Shown here: positions 48,233 to 56,159 of the stretch, in pieces
Layout: each line of letters opens with the position of its first letter
Numbering within the stretch: the first letter of the stretch is position 1
Assembly (NCBI RefSeq): GCF_002934625.1
Contig: NZ_PTJD01000001.1
Span: forward strand, 509,041 to 573,040
From: Kineococcus xinjiangensis
GTDB lineage: Bacteria; Actinomycetota; Actinomycetes; Actinomycetales; Kineococcaceae
Direction of reading: 5' to 3'
DNA length: 64,000 nucleotides
The notes under the pieces: generated by a model
Told to the model about the DNA's origin: nothing
What the model saw: only the letters and a program-made list of their open reading frames with translations
Databases searched by the model: none
Position numbers and translations under genes: made by a program

Positions 48233-49969
48233 GTGACGACCCTCGGCACCGCGACCACTCCCGGATCGGCCCCCGCTCCCGAGCGCCGCCGACTCGGTGA
48301 CGTGCTCGTGGAGAAGGGTCTCCTGCTCCCGGAGGACCTGGACCTCGCCCTCACCGAGCAGCGCACGGCCGAGGGCCCGCGCCGCCGCCTCGGGCAGATC
48401 CTCGTCGCCCTCGGCCTCGTCACCGAGTCCGAGCTGGCGGAGTGCCTCGCGGAGCTGCTGGGCCTGGAGTCCGTCGACCTCTCCCGCATCGTGCCCGCCC
48501 CCGACGTCGTGCGGCTCCTGCCGCGCACGGTGGCCGAGCGCACCTGCGTGCTCGTCCTCGACAAGACGGCCGAGTACCTGCTGATCGCCGCCGCGGACCC
48601 CACCAACGTCCTCGCGCTCGACGACGTGAAGCTCTACACGCGCACCCCCGAGCTGCACGTGGTCGTCGGCATGGAGAGCCAGATCCGCGACCACATCGCG
48701 CGCGCCTGGTCCCTCACCGAGGACTCCTCCCAGGTCAACGCCATGGTCGAGGACGTCGCCGACGACGACGTCGACGTCAGCGCGATCCCGCAGGTCACCA
48801 GCGAGGACGACGCGCCGATCGTCAAGCTGGTCAACCGGATCCTCTCCGACGCGGTGCGGCTGCGGACCTCCGACATCCACATCGAGACCCAGCGCGAGGG
48901 CCTGCGCGTGCGCTTCCGCGTCGACGGCATCCTCCGCGACGTCATGCAGGCCCCCAAGCGGGTGGCGCCGGCCGTCACGAGCCGCATCAAGATCATCTCC
49001 GGGCTGGACATCTCCGAGCGGCGCATCCCCCAGGACGGCCGCACGCGCATCACCGTCGACGGCGCCGCGATCGACTGCCGCGTCTCCACGCTGCCCGCCC
49101 TGCACGGCGAGAAGATCGTCATCCGTCTGCTCACCCGCGGCGACAACGTCCCCTCGCTGGACTCCCTGGGCTTCGAGCCGGACCAGCTGGAGATCGTCGA
49201 GCGCGCCCTCACGGTGCCGCAGGGCCTCGTGCTCATCACCGGCCCCACCGGCTCGGGCAAGACGAACACCCTCTACGCGGCCATCCACGCCACGATGAGC
49301 CCCGAGAAGAACATCGTCACCCTCGAGGACCCCGTCGAGGTCCAGCTGCCCGGCATCACCCAGGTGCAGGTGCACGCCAAGGTCGGCATGACGTTCGCCG
49401 CCGGCCTGCGCTCGATCCTGCGCCAGGACCCCGACATCGTCCTCATCGGTGAGGTCCGCGACCAGGAGACCGCGGAGCTGGCCCTGAAGGCCTCCCTCAC
49501 CGGTCACCTGGTGCTGACGACCCTGCACACCAACTCCGCCGTCGCGGCGCTGACCCGCCTCATCGACATGGGCGCCGCCCCGTTCCTCGTGGCGTCCTCG
49601 CTGACGGCCTCGGTCGCCCAGCGCCTCGTGCGCAAGCCGTGCGACTCCTGCGCCGACGGCTACATCCCCGACGAGGAGACCCTGACGCTGCTGAGCCTGA
49701 CGATCGAGGACATCCTCGACGCCACCCCCCTGAAGGGCACCGGTTGCCCGGAGTGCGGCAACAGCGGCTACCGCGGCCGCACCGCCGTCTACGAGGTGCT
49801 CGACGTCAACGCGGAGATGCGCTCGGTGCTCATGCGCGACCCCAGCGAGACGGCCGTGTCCGAGCAGGCGCGCCGCAACGGCATGCTCACGCTGCGCCAG
49901 GCGGCCCTGGAGAAGGCCATGCGCGGGGAGACGACCTTCGAGGAGGTCGTCCGCGTCACCGCCGGCTGA
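48233..49969 (+). CDS. PilB/GspE-type secretion ATPase
   Basis: A 578-residue type IV pilus or type II secretion assembly ATPase. An N-terminal MshEN/GspE_N domain (LGDVLVEKGLLLPEDLDLAL near 21-40, repeated QILVALGLVTESELAECLAE near 55-74) is followed by SDIHIETQREGLRVRFRVDG near 215-234. Walker A GPTGSGKT is near 337, Walker B DPDIVLIGEVRDQET near 400, and the His box TTLHTNSA near 425. A zinc knuckle, KPCDSC ... GCPECG, lies near 465-505. GTG 48233 directly abuts the DUF1003 stop. PilC, PilT, PilM or pilin genes are not in the neighbourhood. Confidence 0.92.
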   Translation: MTTLGTATTPGSAPAPERRRLGDVLVEKGLLLPEDLDLALTEQRTAEGPRRRLGQILVALGLVTESELAECLAELLGLESVDLSRIVPAPDVVRLLPRTVAERTCVLVLDKTAEYLLIAAADPTNVLALDDVKLYTRTPELHVVVGMESQIRDHIARAWSLTEDSSQVNAMVEDVADDDVDVSAIPQVTSEDDAPIVKLVNRILSDAVRLRTSDIHIETQREGLRVRFRVDGILRDVMQAPKRVAPAVTSRIKIISGLDISERRIPQDGRTRITVDGAAIDCRVSTLPALHGEKIVIRLLTRGDNVPSLDSLGFEPDQLEIVERALTVPQGLVLITGPTGSGKTNTLYAAIHATMSPEKNIVTLEDPVEVQLPGITQVQVHAKVGMTFAAGLRSILRQDPDIVLIGEVRDQETAELALKASLTGHLVLTTLHTNSAVAALTRLIDMGAAPFLVASSLTASVAQRLVRKPCDSCADGYIPDEETLTLLSLTIEDILDATPLKGTGCPECGNSGYRGRTAVYEVLDVNAEMRSVLMRDPSETAVSEQARRNGMLTLRQAALEKAMRGETTFEEVVRVTAG

Positions 49970-50051
49970 CGCCGCGCGGGCGGGAACCCGCCGGCGACCC
50001 CGCGGCGGGGCACCGCCGGACGTCCCCGCGAGCGGGCGGGCCGCGCCGACG

Positions 50052-50063
50052 TAGCCTTGCGGC
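50052..50063 (+). promoter_or_regulatory. Leaderless promoter of mrp
   Basis: -10 TAGCCT (50052-50057) and a 6-nt gap before ATG 50064. Confidence 0.55.
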
Positions 50064-51215
50064 ATGTCCGCCCCCACCACCGCCGCCGTCTACGAGGCCC
50101 TGGCCGGAGTCCAGGACCCCGAGCTGCACCGCCCCCTCACGGAGCTCGGCATGGTCCCCGACGTCCGCGTCGGGGCGGACGGCACCGTCGAGGTGGACGT
50201 CCTGCTCACCATCGCCGGCTGCCCGATGCGGGAGACGCTGACGCGCGACGTCACCGCGGCCGTCTCCCGCCTCGACGGCGTCCACCGGGTCGGCATCCGC
50301 TTCGGCGTCATGACCCCCGAGCAGCGCCAGGCGGTCGCCGCCAAGGTGCGCGGCACCACCGGCGCGGCACCCACCATCGCGTTCAACGACCCCGGGTCGC
50401 TGACGCGCGTCCTGGCGGTCGCCTCCGGCAAGGGCGGCGTCGGCAAGTCCAGCGTCACCGTCAACCTCGCCGCCGCGATGGCCGCCGACGGCCTCTCCGT
50501 CGGCATCGTCGACGCCGACGTGCACGGCTTCTCCGTCCCGCACCTCCTCGGCGTGACCGGACGTCCGACCAAGGTCGAGTCGATGATCCTGCCGCCGTCC
50601 GCGCACGGCATCAAGGTCATCTCCATCGGCATGTTCGTCGAGGGCAACCAGCCGGTGACCTGGCGCGGGCCGATGCTGCACCGGGCGCTGCAGCAGTTCC
50701 TCTCCGACGTCCACTGGGGCGACCTCGACGTCCTCCTGCTCGACCTGCCGCCCGGCACCGGCGACGTGGCCATCAGCGTCGCGCAGCTGCTGCCCAGCGC
50801 GGAGGTCCTCGTGGTGACCACCCCGCAGCAGGCCGCGGCCGACGTCGCCGAACGTGCGGGGGCCATGGCCGAGCAGACCTCCCAGCGCCTCGCCGGGGTC
50901 GTGGAGAACATGTCGTGGCTGACCCTGCCGGACGGCTCCCGGCTGGAGGTCTTCGGCTCCGGCGGTGGGCAGGCCGTCGCCGGGTCCCTGTCGCGGCGCC
51001 TCGGCACGGAGGTCCCGCTGCTGGGCCAGGTGCCGCTGGACGTGGCGCTGCGCGAGGGCGGGGACGCGGGGCTGCCCGTGGTGATGTCCGCCCCGGACTC
51101 CCCCGCCGCCGCGGCGCTGCGTGACGTGGCCCGCGCCCTGACCCGGCGGGGCCGCGGCCTGGCCGGCCGCAAGCTGGGGCTCACCGTCTCCGGCGCCCGC
51201 GCCGACGCGGGCTGA
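50064..51215 (+). CDS. mrp: Mrp/ApbC iron-sulfur carrier P-loop ATPase
   Basis: A 383-residue protein. A MIP18/DUF59 domain (YEALAGVQDPELHRPLTELG near 9-28, IAGCPMRETL) is joined to a ParA-like ATPase with deviant Walker A SGKGGVGKSS near 120-129, DADVHGFSVPHLLG near 151 and LDLPPGTGD near 228. Mrp proteins carry Fe-S clusters to apo-proteins. The CxxC that binds the cluster in ApbC is absent in VENMSWLTLPDGSRLEVFGSGGG-type sequence here. The only Cys visible is in IAGCPM, so cluster binding would differ. A leaderless start at ATG 50064. Confidence 0.9.
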   Translation: MSAPTTAAVYEALAGVQDPELHRPLTELGMVPDVRVGADGTVEVDVLLTIAGCPMRETLTRDVTAAVSRLDGVHRVGIRFGVMTPEQRQAVAAKVRGTTGAAPTIAFNDPGSLTRVLAVASGKGGVGKSSVTVNLAAAMAADGLSVGIVDADVHGFSVPHLLGVTGRPTKVESMILPPSAHGIKVISIGMFVEGNQPVTWRGPMLHRALQQFLSDVHWGDLDVLLLDLPPGTGDVAISVAQLLPSAEVLVVTTPQQAAADVAERAGAMAEQTSQRLAGVVENMSWLTLPDGSRLEVFGSGGGQAVAGSLSRRLGTEVPLLGQVPLDVALREGGDAGLPVVMSAPDSPAAAALRDVARALTRRGRGLAGRKLGLTVSGARADAG

Positions 51216-51268
51216 GCGCACCGCGCGTTCACCGGCGCGACACCGCGACGCCCGCCGGCGGGGGTGAC

Positions 51269-51288
51269 GGGGCGCTGCCCGGCGCCCC
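51269..51288 (+). terminator. Hairpin terminator of mrp
   Basis: GGGGCGC (51269-51275), 6-nt loop, GCGCCCC (51282-51288), 53 nt after the mrp stop. It precedes the separate membrane-protein gene. Confidence 0.5.
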
Positions 51289-51331
51289 ACCATGACGGCG
51301 GGGAACCGCAGGTGACGGACGGAGGCCGCCC

Positions 51332-52069
51332 ATGGCTCGGCGCACCACCGACAGGAACTCCTCCGCCCTGGGCCCGGCGACGGCCGTGGCCCTGCGGCGC
51401 TCGCTGGGAACCGGGCCGCGCCGTGCGCTCGCCGCGACGGCCCTGGTCCTCGGCGTGGTCGGCGCGGCGGCGACGTCTGCGGGGCTGCCGCCGGCGGAAC
51501 GCACCCTCGCCGCCGTCGCCGGGCCCGCGCAGCTGCTGATGTCCGTGCCGCTGCCCCTCCTGGGCGTGCTCCTCGCCCACGACGTCCGGCGCGCACCCCG
51601 GCGGGCGCCCCTGGCCCCGACCCTGCTGGCGGCGGTCCTGCTCGCGGTCGGGGCCGGGATCCTCGGCAGCCTGCTCGGCGCCCTCGCCCTGCTGCCCGTG
51701 GCCACCGGTGCGAGCGCCTGGCGGGACGCCGGCGCGGTCGTCCTGGGCGGCGTGCTGGTGCAGGTGCTCGCCCAGCTCACCGGCACCGGCCTGGGGCTGC
51801 TGCTGCGGCGGGTCGCGGTGGCCGCGGTCGCCACCGCGGCGCTGCCCCTGGGTCTCTGGTTCCTGCTCGGCCTGGGGCCGCTGCGCCCGCTGCAGGACTG
51901 GCTGACCCCCTACGCCGCGGCGCGCGGCCTGCTGTCCGGCCGGAGCGGCGCCCTGGAGTGGGCGCAGTGGCTCACCGCCGCCCTCGGGTGGGGAGCGGGG
52001 CTCAACGCCCTGGGCGCCGCACGGCTGCGGCGCACGACCCCGGAGCGCACGCCCGCGACGCGGCCCTGA
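51332..52069 (+). CDS. Multi-pass membrane protein of unknown function
   Basis: A 245-residue protein with five to six hydrophobic segments (near 34-54, 68-84, 97-130, 134-160, 163-190) and a basic N-terminus. The sequence ALEWAQWLTAALGWGAGLNALGAARLRRTTPERT closes it, split here for reading. A similar unassigned membrane protein lies near mrp and tatB in other actinobacteria. I see no catalytic motif. GGAGG lies 6 nt before ATG 51332. Confidence 0.75.
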   Translation: MARRTTDRNSSALGPATAVALRRSLGTGPRRALAATALVLGVVGAAATSAGLPPAERTLAAVAGPAQLLMSVPLPLLGVLLAHDVRRAPRRAPLAPTLLAAVLLAVGAGILGSLLGALALLPVATGASAWRDAGAVVLGGVLVQVLAQLTGTGLGLLLRRVAVAAVATAALPLGLWFLLGLGPLRPLQDWLTPYAAARGLLSGRSGALEWAQWLTAALGWGAGLNALGAARLRRTTPERTPATRP

Positions 52070-52141
52070 CCGCGCGGCGCCCGCGCCGGTCCGGCACGGG
52101 TCCCGCCGACGGCACGGGCACCAGCGACGGCACGGGGTGCC

Positions 52142-52534
52142 TCAGGTGGCGTCCTCGTCGTAGGGGGTGCGCTGCTCGCCCGTGTCCCGGGGCGCGGCGT
52201 CCTTGCCGAGGGAGACCCCGGAGCCCTTCCCCGTCGCACCGGGGCCCGGCCTGTGCGCCGGGTCCTCGTCCTCGTCGTCCCAGGCGTCGCTCAGGGCCTC
52301 GCGGACGATGCGGCGCGGGTCGTACTGGCGCGGGTCCAGCTTCCGCCAGTCGATGTCCTCGAACTCGGGACCGAGCTCCTCGCGCATCTGCTCCTGCGCG
52401 CCCTTGGCCATGCGGCGGCCCTGGCGGACCAGGCGCCCGAGCTGCTCCGCGTAGTGGGGCAGCCGCTCCGGGCCGAGGATCAGCAGAGCCACGACCAGGA
52501 TGACGACGAACTCGCCGCCGTTGATGCCGAACAC
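52142..52534 (-). CDS. tatB: TatB, twin-arginine translocase subunit
   Basis: A 130-residue Sec-independent translocase subunit. One N-terminal helix (NGGEFVVILVVALLILGPERLP, residues 5-26) with the conserved Glu and the GPERLP hinge, an amphipathic helix (YAEQLGRLVRQGRRMAKGAQ) and an acidic/disordered tail. With TatC it recognises twin-Arg signal peptides at the cytoplasmic membrane; TatA and TatC are not here. The start GTG 52534 is leaderless (TAGTCT 6 nt before). It lies downstream of sigE-rseA-htrA as in mycobacteria. Confidence 0.92.
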   Translation of the reverse strand: MFGINGGEFVVILVVALLILGPERLPHYAEQLGRLVRQGRRMAKGAQEQMREELGPEFEDIDWRKLDPRQYDPRRIVREALSDAWDDEDEDPAHRPGPGATGKGSGVSLGKDAAPRDTGEQRTPYDEDAT

Positions 52535-52546
52535 CGTCGCAGACTA
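52535..52546 (-). promoter_or_regulatory. Leaderless promoter of tatB (overlaps htrA stop)
   Basis: -10 TAGTCT (52546-52541) and a 6-nt gap before GTG 52534. The hexamer includes the TAG stop of htrA. Confidence 0.55.
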
Positions 52547-53995
52547 GCTGTCGGCGTCCAGGGTCACCGCCACGTCGAAGTCGGAGCCGCCCCGACGCAC
52601 CCGCAGGACGACCTCCTCCCCGACCTCGCGGGACCGGATGTCCACGATGAGTTCCTCCGGGGCCGTCACGGGCCTGCCGTCGACGGAGAGGACCACGTCA
52701 CCCTCCCGCAGCCCCGCCCGGTCCGCGGGACCGCCGGGGACGACCGCGGGGTTGCCGCTGCCGTCGCCGATGCGGACGCCCTCGCCGCGCCACATCAGGT
52801 CCAGGGACGCCCTGATGACGGGGTGGACCGCCCGGCCGTCGGTGATGAGCTGCTGGGCGGTGCGCTGCGCCTGGACGCTGGGGATGGCGAAGCCCAGGCC
52901 GATGTTGCCCGCGATGCTCTCGGCGCCCCCCGGGGCGGCGATGGCGCTGTTGACGCCGATCACCTCGCCGCGGGCGTTGAGCAGCGGGCCGCCGGAGTTG
53001 CCCGGGTTGATCGCCGCGTCCGTCTGGATGGCGTTGATGAAGGACTGCTGGTCCTGCGCCGAGCCGGTCGTCACGGGCCGGTCGACCGCCGAGACGATGC
53101 CCTGCGTCACCGTGCCCCGCAGCCCCAGGGGGGAGCCCACCGCGATGACCTGGTCACCGACGACCACGGCCTCGGAGTCGCCCACGGGCAGCGGCACCAG
53201 GCCCTCCCGGTCCACGGCCAGCACCGCGAGGTCGTAGGAGAGGTCTGCGCCCACGATCCGCCCCGGCACCTGCACGCCGTCCGCGAAGACCACGGTGATG
53301 TCCCCGCGGCCGGCGCCCGCGACGACGTGGTTGTTCGTGAGGATGAAGCCGCGCGCGTCGAGCACGAAGCCGGACCCGGAGCCGAAGCCCTCCTCGGTCT
53401 CCACCTCGATGTCGACGACGGCGGGCAGCGCGGCGGCCGCCACCGCTGCGACGGACGCCGCGGGGCGCTCCATCGCGCCGGGGACGGGCGTCGGCAGGGT
53501 GATCGCCGGGTAGGTGCGCGGAGCGGGCTCGTCCAGCCGGTCCTGCAGCGCACCGCCCACGACGCCGCCGAGGACGGACAGGGCCAGCAGTCCCGTGCCG
53601 ACGGCGATGCCCTTGGCGACCCCCGCCCGTGTGCGGGGACCGGGGCCCGCCCCGGGGGCGGGCTCGGGGAGGGAAGCCGGCCAGGGGGCGTCGGACGGGG
53701 CCTCCCGCAGCGGCTCCCCCGGACGCGGCCCGACGGGAGCCCCGCCCCGCACGGGCGCCGGGCCACCGTGCGCGGGCGGGAAGCCACCCTGCGCAGGGGG
53801 AAAGTCACCGTGTGCGGGTCCGGGGCCGCCGTGTGCGGGTCCGGGGCCGCCGTGTGCGGGCGCTCCGAACTTCGGCGGGACCGCACGGGGGGGCGCGGCG
53901 GGCGCGGGAACCGGCCGGGATCCACCCGTGGGGGTCCGGGGACCACCCGGCTCCCCCCAGCCGCCGGGGCCCGGGAGGTCCTGCCGCTCGCTCAT
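52544..53995 (-). CDS. htrA: HtrA/DegP-type membrane-anchored serine protease with PDZ
   Basis: A 483-residue envelope protease. A Pro/Gly-rich cytoplasmic region (1-120) with degenerate repeats around GPGPAHGG, a membrane helix near 128-150 (GIAVGTGLLALSVLGGVVGG), then a trypsin-like domain with catalytic His (TNNHVV ~221), Asp (YDLAVL ~255) and Ser (PGNSGGP ~334). A PDZ domain follows (GPADRAGLREGDVVLSVDG ~420-438). It degrades misfolded exported proteins and probably belongs to the SigE regulon. ATG 53995 has GGAG upstream. It lies between rseA and tatB. Confidence 0.92.
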   Translation of the reverse strand: MSERQDLPGPGGWGEPGGPRTPTGGSRPVPAPAAPPRAVPPKFGAPAHGGPGPAHGGPGPAHGDFPPAQGGFPPAHGGPAPVRGGAPVGPRPGEPLREAPSDAPWPASLPEPAPGAGPGPRTRAGVAKGIAVGTGLLALSVLGGVVGGALQDRLDEPAPRTYPAITLPTPVPGAMERPAASVAAVAAAALPAVVDIEVETEEGFGSGSGFVLDARGFILTNNHVVAGAGRGDITVVFADGVQVPGRIVGADLSYDLAVLAVDREGLVPLPVGDSEAVVVGDQVIAVGSPLGLRGTVTQGIVSAVDRPVTTGSAQDQQSFINAIQTDAAINPGNSGGPLLNARGEVIGVNSAIAAPGGAESIAGNIGLGFAIPSVQAQRTAQQLITDGRAVHPVIRASLDLMWRGEGVRIGDGSGNPAVVPGGPADRAGLREGDVVLSVDGRPVTAPEELIVDIRSREVGEEVVLRVRRGGSDFDVAVTLDADS

Positions 53996-54047
53996 GCCGC
54001 TCCGCTCGCTCCCGCCGAGGCCCGTCCGCGGCGCACCACCACACCGC

Positions 54048-54611
54048 TCACGGGCGGGGGTTCCCCTCCTGCCCGGAGCCGGCCGGTCCGGGGTCCGGGG
54101 TGCTCGAGGCCGGCTGGCTCCACCAGGTGAACTCGGCCACCGGGGGCAGCAGGCCGGGACCCTCCTCGGCGCCGCCCAGCAGCACGACACCGGCCAGGCC
54201 CGCCCCGACGAGTGAGAAGGCGCCCACCAGCATCGCGGCCAGGGGGCGGCGCCGCCTGCGCCCCGGCCCCGGATGCGCAGCGCGCCCGCGGGGGCGCCGG
54301 TTGACGTCCGACGCGCGCGGTGGAGCCACCACCGGGCGGCGCGGCGCACCGGCCATCGGCTGCTCGCGGGGACGCAGCGGCCCCACGGGCCCGCCGAGGC
54401 CGTGCAGGCGCTGGAGGAGGTCGTCGGAGGGCTCGGGGCCCAGCAGCGACTGCAGCCTGGCCTTCACCAGGCGCTCGGCCTCCACAGCGTCGGCACAGGC
54501 CGGGCAGTCGCGCACGTGTGCCTCCGCGCGCGCGGCGACGTCGGCGGGCAGCCTCCCGTCGACCAGTGCACTCACCCGCACACCGAGGTGGGGCCCGGAA
54601 CCGCTCTTCAC
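54048..54611 (-). CDS. rseA: RseA-type zinc anti-sigma factor
   Basis: A 187-residue membrane anti-sigma factor. The zinc anti-sigma motif [15 protein letters not shown] near 7-21 with [13 protein letters not shown] (His-x3-Cys-x2-Cys) near 33-45 binds the sigma factor. A basic, Pro-rich linker and one membrane helix ([24 protein letters not shown] near 128-151) follow, then a short outside tail. It should hold SigE inactive until envelope stress triggers its loss. GTG 54611 overlaps the sigE stop (GTGA). Confidence 0.9.
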   Translation of the reverse strand: MKSGSGPHLGVRVSALVDGRLPADVAARAEAHVRDCPACADAVEAERLVKARLQSLLGPEPSDDLLQRLHGLGGPVGPLRPREQPMAGAPRRPVVAPPRASDVNRRPRGRAAHPGPGRRRRRPLAAMLVGAFSLVGAGLAGVVLLGGAEEGPGLLPPVAEFTWWSQPASSTPDPGPAGSGQEGNPRP

Positions 54612-55330
54612 CACGGCTGCTCCACCGCCGCCGCCGCACGGCCCGGGGCCCGGTGGGCGAGCACCTGGCGCAGCTGCGCCCGGCCGCGGTGGATGCGCGA
54701 GCGCACGGTGCCCAGCTTCACCCCGAGCGTGGCGGCGATCTCCTCGTAGCTGAGGCCCTCGATGTCGCAGAGCACGACCGCCGCGCGGAAGTCGGGCGCG
54801 AGCGAGTCCAGCGCCGCCTGCACGTCGTCGTCGAGGTTTCGGTGCTCGAAGGCGCGCTCCGGCCCGGCGTCGGTGGCCGGCAGGCGCTCGGCGGAGTCGT
54901 CGCCGAGGGAGTCGAAGCGGATCCGCTGCTTGCGGCGCACCTGGTCGAGGAACAGGTTGGTCGTGATGCGGTGCAGCCAGCCCTCGAACGTCCCGGGCGC
55001 GTAGCTGGAGAGCGAGCGGAAGACGCGGACGAAGACCTCCTGCGTCAGGTCCTCGGCGTCGTGCTGGTTGCCGGTGAGCCGGTACGCGAGGCGGTAGACG
55101 CGCGCGGAGTGGTCGCGCACGACCTCCTCCCACGTCGGGGGAACCCACGCGACGTCGGGGACCGTCGCCGTCGCGGCCACCGCAGCGGGCTCCACGACAT
55201 CCCCGCCGGCCTCCGCCACCTGGGCAGCCGGGGACGCGGCCGGGCCGTCCGGGCCACCGCGTTCGCGCACGGCTCTCCTCCTGCCGATGGCGGGGAAGGG
55301 CACCGGAAAGGGCACCGCCAACGAACCCAT
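54608..55330 (-). CDS. sigE: ECF sigma factor SigE
   Basis: A 240-residue ECF sigma factor for envelope stress. An N-terminal extension (1-65, Pro/Ala-rich) precedes region 2 ([37 protein letters not shown] near 92-108, [18 protein letters not shown] near 115-132) and region 4 ([43 protein letters not shown] near 195-217). It is co-translated with rseA and divergent from the O-methyltransferase gene, as in mycobacteria. ATG 55330. Confidence 0.93.
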   Translation of the reverse strand: MGSLAVPFPVPFPAIGRRRAVRERGGPDGPAASPAAQVAEAGGDVVEPAAVAATATVPDVAWVPPTWEEVVRDHSARVYRLAYRLTGNQHDAEDLTQEVFVRVFRSLSSYAPGTFEGWLHRITTNLFLDQVRRKQRIRFDSLGDDSAERLPATDAGPERAFEHRNLDDDVQAALDSLAPDFRAAVVLCDIEGLSYEEIAATLGVKLGTVRSRIHRGRAQLRQVLAHRAPGRAAAAVEQPW

Positions 55331-55390
55331 GGTGGCCTACGTCCTCTCGACCGACGAACCGGGACGGGGCGAAGCGCCCACAACCTCCCC

Positions 55391-55416
55391 AACGCGAGCC
55401 GCCCGGCGCGCGTTCC
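55391..55416 (-). promoter_or_regulatory. Candidate ECF-type (autoregulatory) promoter of sigE
   Basis: On the minus strand GGAAC (55416-55412), 17 bp, CGTT (55394-55391). It resembles the ECF consensus GGAAC ... CGTT and would give a ~55-nt leader. The spacer is at the long end of the range. Confidence 0.45.
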
Positions 55417-55470
55417 CGATCTCCCCCCGGCCGGCCCCGGTGCGGCAGGACCGCGTCGTCGCTTCCCGAC

Positions 55471-55483
55471 TAAGGTTCGCAAC
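55471..55483 (+). promoter_or_regulatory. Leaderless promoter of the O-methyltransferase gene
   Basis: -10 TAAGGT (55471-55476) and 7 nt before GTG 55484 (10 nt before the second GTG). Confidence 0.5.
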
Positions 55484-56131
55484 GTGGTGTCACAGAGCAG
55501 CGCCAAGCAGCCCGCGAGCTGGGTCTACGCCGAGGGGTTCGTCCCCGAGGACGACGTCCTGCAGCGCGCCCGGGCGCGGGCGGACGCGCTGGGCTGCACG
55601 CCCGTGCAGCCGGGCGTGGGCGCGGTCCTGTCGGTCGTCGCCGCCGCCGTGCGCCCCCGCACGGCCGTCGAGGTCGGCACCGGCACCGGCGTCTCGACGC
55701 TGTACCTGCTGCGCGGGATGCCCGAGGACGGCGTCCTCACCACCATCGACATCGAGGTCGAGCACCAGCGCGCCGCCAAGGAGGCCCTCGCGGAGGCCGG
55801 CATCCGCTCCAGCCGCACCCGCATGATCGCGGGCAGCGCGCTGGAGGTGCTGCCCCGGTTGACGGACGCCGCCTACGACCTGGTGCTCGTCGACGCGGAC
55901 AAGTCGGAGTACGCCGCCTACGTGGAGCAGGCGCTGCGGCTGCTGCGCCCCGGCGGTGTGCTGGCCGTGGACAACGCCCTGTGGAAGGGCCGGGTCGCCG
56001 ATCCCGCCCAGCGCGACGAGCAGACCGTGGCGATCCGGGCGATGGCCCAGGCCGTGCTGGAGGACGAGCGCCTCCTGCCGGCGCTGCTGCCCAGCGGCGA
56101 CGGGCTCCTGCTCGCCGTCAAGCGGGGCTGA
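55484..56131 (+). CDS. SAM-dependent O-methyltransferase (catechol-type)
   Basis: A 215-residue class I methyltransferase. The SAM motif VEVGTGTGVSTLYLLRGMP lies near 60-78, the acidic loop TTIDIEVEHQRAAKEAL near 83-99, and the metal-binding Asp region YDLVLVDADKSEY near 126-138, followed by PGGVLAVDNALWKGRV near 150-165. Such enzymes methylate catechol-like hydroxyls with Mg2+; the physiological substrate is unknown. It is divergent from sigE, as in mycobacteria. GTG 55484 fits the leaderless -10 better than GTG 55487. Confidence 0.9.
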   Translation: MVSQSSAKQPASWVYAEGFVPEDDVLQRARARADALGCTPVQPGVGAVLSVVAAAVRPRTAVEVGTGTGVSTLYLLRGMPEDGVLTTIDIEVEHQRAAKEALAEAGIRSSRTRMIAGSALEVLPRLTDAAYDLVLVDADKSEYAAYVEQALRLLRPGGVLAVDNALWKGRVADPAQRDEQTVAIRAMAQAVLEDERLLPALLPSGDGLLLAVKRG

Positions 56132-56137
56132 GCCGGA

Positions 56138-56159
56138 ACCCGTCGGGCACCGGACGGGT
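56138..56159. terminator. Bidirectional hairpin between O-methyltransferase and pepA
   Basis: ACCCGTC (56138-56144), 8-nt loop, GACGGGT (56153-56159). It starts 7 nt after one stop and touches the opposing pepA stop. Confidence 0.5.
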
